Position numbers and translations under genes: made by a program
The notes under the pieces: generated by a model
What the model saw: only the letters and a program-made list of their open reading frames with translations
Database searches by the model: none
Told to the model about the DNA's origin: nothing
In this document: piece after piece, positions 61,612 to 64,000 of the stretch
Layout: each line of letters opens with the position of its first letter
Position numbering within the stretch: the stretch's first letter is position 1
DNA from: Jejubacter calystegiae
Lineage (GTDB): Bacteria; Pseudomonadota; Gammaproteobacteria; Enterobacterales; Enterobacteriaceae
NCBI RefSeq assembly: GCF_005671395.1
Contig: NZ_CP040428.1
Location: 4,660,185-4,724,184, forward strand
Length of the DNA: 64,000 nucleotides
Direction: 5' to 3'

Positions 61612-61702
61612 GCTATCATCATTAACTTTATTTATTACCGTCATTCAGTTCTGAATGTCCGTTTATCCCTATTTAAACCGGATCTTCGATCCGGTTTTTT
61701 TT
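61612..61702 (+). ncRNA. micF: MicF antisense RNA
   Basis: About 91 nt, nearly identical in its 5' half to E. coli MicF: GCTATCATCATTAACTTTAT, the part that pairs with ompF mRNA. It ends in a terminator stem AAACCGGATC / GATCCGGTTT with a TTC loop and eight T (61675-61702). It is divergent from ompC and upstream of rcsD, as in E. coli, and is activated by OmpR, SoxS, MarA and Rob there. Confidence 0.95.
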
Positions 61703-62108
61703 ATTTCCTCTTTACTTAAATTTACCTTTATTTATGTTAACAAGGTTACACCTGTCGCAAAACCCAGAAATTGTTTAAACTTCAATCAATGTCTTATTGA
61801 GATAAACTGCATCCAAATTAATTACTCGAGTTAAATATTTCCTTTTGGTTTATTACGCCAGTCTAAAAAATGACGCCCTTTCACTGTCTCATCATCTCAT
61901 CGGGCCGCCAGTTTTTCATCATTGCCAGCGCTGTCTCGCGCTATTATTCGCCCGTTTTTTGTGATATTTCGCGCCGTCGGCGCCCTGATTGGCGATGACG
62001 CCAGCCCCTTTTCCCGGTATGCTTTTGGCATTTGCGCGGTCTGTTGCGCGCCATTGATATCTTCATCCACTAACCAACGGCCAGGGGCCGCAGGATTACA
62101 CCGGAATA
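61703..62108. other. intergenic region micF-rcsD, no gene seen
   Basis: About 400 bp, AT-rich in its first half and GC-rich near rcsD. No open frame with a ribosome binding site stands out. It should contain the rcsD promoter; I could not assign boxes with confidence. Confidence 0.5.
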
Positions 62109-64000
62109 ATGAGTCAATCTGACGCTATGAGCCCCAATAAATTTTCCCTTATGCCGGGCAGCATTACCCGCTTCTTTCTGCTATTGATCATCGTCCTTCT
62201 GGTCTCTATGGGAGTGATGGTTCAGAGCTCCGTTAACGCCTGGCTGAAGAGTAAAAGTTATCAGGTCGCCGATATCACCCGGGCGCTGCATAAGCGGGTC
62301 GATACCTGGCGCTACGCCACATGGCAAATCTACGACAATATCGCCACGCCGCCCTCTTCCGGCGAAGGCAGCGATAATTTGCAGGAAACCCGTCTGCGTC
62401 AGGATGTCTGGTATCTGGAAAAGCCGCGCCGTAAGACGGAAGCACTGATTTTCGGCTCCCATGACAGCACTACACTGGAGATGACCCAGCGTATCTCCAG
62501 CTATCTCGATACCCTGTGGGGCGCAGAATCTACCCCCTGGTCGATGTACTACCTTAATGGCCAGGACAACAGTTTGATCCTGGTATCCACGCTGCCGCTT
62601 AAGGATCTCTCCACCGGGCTAAAAGAGTCCGGCGTCAGCAGTATTGTCGATTCACGACGGGCCGAAATGCTCCAGCAGGCTAACGCCCTGGACGAACGCG
62701 AAAGCTTTTCGCCGCTGCGTCGTCTGGCATGGCAGAACGGCTACTACTTTACGCTGCGCACCACCTTTAACCAGCCGGGCCACCTGGCAACGGTGGTGGC
62801 CTTCGATCTACCAATCAACGATCTGATCCCGCCGGGCATGCCGCTGGAAAACTTCCGGCTGGACCCGGATGATGACGCCGTCAGCGCCAGCGGACAGGAG
62901 AAAGAGGCCAGGGACAGCGTAGCCGTCACCTTTAATGGCACCCGGCTGGAAATTGTGGCCCCGCTGACCAGCACCCACCTGAAGCTGGTCTGGCAGGTTC
63001 CCTTCGGTTCACTGTTAACCGACACCCTGCAGAACATCTTATTGCCCCTGCTGCTGAATATCGGCCTGCTGGCACTGGCGCTATTCGGTTACACCACCTT
63101 CCGCAACCCGGCGCCGCGCCAGGAAGAGAGCAGCGCCGCCAGCGGCGAACTGCAAACCCTGCGGGCGCTCAATGAAGAGATCGTCGCCCAGCTTCCTCTC
63201 GGGTTACTGGCCTGGGACCCGGAATCCCGCCGCACGCTAATCAGCAACCCGACGGCCGATCATCTGTTGCCCCATTTGAACCTGCAGAACATTGCCTCTA
63301 TGGCGGATCAGCATCAGGGGGTGATTCAGGCGACGGTCAACAACGAGCTTTACGAAATTCGCCTGTTCCGCAGCCAGATAGCCCCTCGCCTGCAGATCTT
63401 TGTGATTCGCGATCAGGACAAAGAGATTCTGGTGAACAAGAAACTGCGCCAGGCTCAGTTGCTGTATGAACGCAACCAGAGCGGACGCGCAGAGTTTATG
63501 AAGCACATCAGCAACGCGCTGAAGCGCCCGGTAAATCAGCTGGCGGATAAGGCAGCGATGCTTGCCGATGAACCACGCCGCGCTCTGGTGGATGATGCTC
63601 AACGCCTGGTGCGGCTGGTCGACGAAATTCAACTGGCGACGCTGCTGGAAGATGGCGGCTGGAAGCCGCATAACCAAAGTTTTACCCTGCAATCGTTGAT
63701 TGATGATGTAGTGCCGGAAGTACTGCCTGCCATTCGCCGCAAAGGGCTACAGCTGTTGACCAATAACTGCCTGGCGGCAAACGACGAGCGGCACGGCGAT
63801 CGCGAAGCCCTGCGTCAGATCCTGCTGATGCTGCTGCAATATGCCATCGTCACCACTCCTATCGGCAAGATTACTCTGGAGATCAGCGCCGAAGAGGGCT
63901 CAGAAGACCGCCTCCTGTTCCGGGTGATGGACACCGGGGAAGGGATCGCACGCGGCGAGATCGACAATCTGCACTTTCCGTTCCGCAATGCGACCAGCGA
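62109..64000 (+). CDS. rcsD: RcsD phosphotransfer protein (5' part, cut by window end)
   Basis: The first 630 or so codons of rcsD. RcsD passes phosphate from RcsC to RcsB in the envelope-stress phosphorelay. Visible are the first membrane helix (about 19-40), the periplasmic region with SSVNAWLKSKSYQV and LEKPRRKTEALIFGSHDS, the second helix (about 310-330, NILLPLLLNIGLLALALFGYTTF), then the HATPase-like domain starting near VVPEVLPAIRRKGLQ. The C-terminal HPt domain lies beyond the edge. Start is ATG 62109 (MSQSDAMS), like E. coli MSQSDTT. Confidence 0.95.
   Translation, partial: MSQSDAMSPNKFSLMPGSITRFFLLLIIVLLVSMGVMVQSSVNAWLKSKSYQVADITRALHKRVDTWRYATWQIYDNIATPPSSGEGSDNLQETRLRQDVWYLEKPRRKTEALIFGSHDSTTLEMTQRISSYLDTLWGAESTPWSMYYLNGQDNSLILVSTLPLKDLSTGLKESGVSSIVDSRRAEMLQQANALDERESFSPLRRLAWQNGYYFTLRTTFNQPGHLATVVAFDLPINDLIPPGMPLENFRLDPDDDAVSASGQEKEARDSVAVTFNGTRLEIVAPLTSTHLKLVWQVPFGSLLTDTLQNILLPLLLNIGLLALALFGYTTFRNPAPRQEESSAASGELQTLRALNEEIVAQLPLGLLAWDPESRRTLISNPTADHLLPHLNLQNIASMADQHQGVIQATVNNELYEIRLFRSQIAPRLQIFVIRDQDKEILVNKKLRQAQLLYERNQSGRAEFMKHISNALKRPVNQLADKAAMLADEPRRALVDDAQRLVRLVDEIQLATLLEDGGWKPHNQSFTLQSLIDDVVPEVLPAIRRKGLQLLTNNCLAANDERHGDREALRQILLMLLQYAIVTTPIGKITLEISAEEGSEDRLLFRVMDTGEGIARGEIDNLHFPFRNATS

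Overview
This window is enterobacterial chromosome. Most genes and their order match the stretch of the Escherichia coli map from yohC through fruBK, yejABEF, rplY and mqo to ompC-micF-rcsD, but it is GC-richer than E. coli and has several insertions, deletions and replacements. I infer a member of the Enterobacteriaceae outside Escherichia and Salmonella; the genus cannot be fixed from this stretch alone.

Layout. (1) 1-6.8 kb: yohC (cut by the window edge), yohD, an inserted trio (methyltransferase, exported metallo-beta-lactamase-fold hydrolase, LysR regulator), dusC, yohJK and cdd. (2) 6.9-18.5 kb: sanA, folE-yeiB, S-formylglutathione hydrolase, an EamA transporter, cirA with a Fur box, lysP, yeiE/yeiH and nfo. 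(3) 18.5-22.8 kb: a degraded fructose operon (fruK plus a fruB that lost its EIIA domain; fruA absent) with two intact Cra operators, then setB, yeiW and yeiP. (4) 22.8-26.8 kb: uxuA divergent from yeiQ, and the COG0523 GTPase yeiR. (5) 26.9-36.4 kb: lpxT, mepS, pdeN, the yejABEF peptide importer and yejG. (6) 36.7-45.2 kb: bcr-rsuA, radD, leuE, rplY, yejK, yejL, yejM and tRNA-Pro(GGG). (7) 45.2-55.2 kb: the most divergent part. The nap/ccm/eco genes found here in E. coli are absent, mqo is kept, and between mqo and yojI sits an accessory block: a small lipoprotein, a putative class II microcin operon (precursor peptide, HlyD-type adaptor, C39-peptidase ABC exporter), a SulP anion transporter and an MgtE magnesium channel. 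(8) 55.3-64 kb: yojI, alkB-ada, apbE, ompC, the antisense RNA micF and the start of rcsD.

The best candidate for an undescribed system is the microcin operon at 48.2-52.0 kb. It encodes a 77-residue double-glycine precursor whose predicted core contains a two-fold internal repeat, has no cysteine and lacks the Ser/Gly-rich tail of siderophore microcins. The dedicated exporter genes follow, and no recognisable immunity gene is adjacent. Other points worth checking are the fructose operon that keeps its promoter and FruK but lost both fructose-specific EII parts, an insertion of about 160 nt in the ompC leader, a hairpin that would mask the lpxT ribosome binding site, and the uxuA/yeiQ pairing, which suggests a role for YeiQ.
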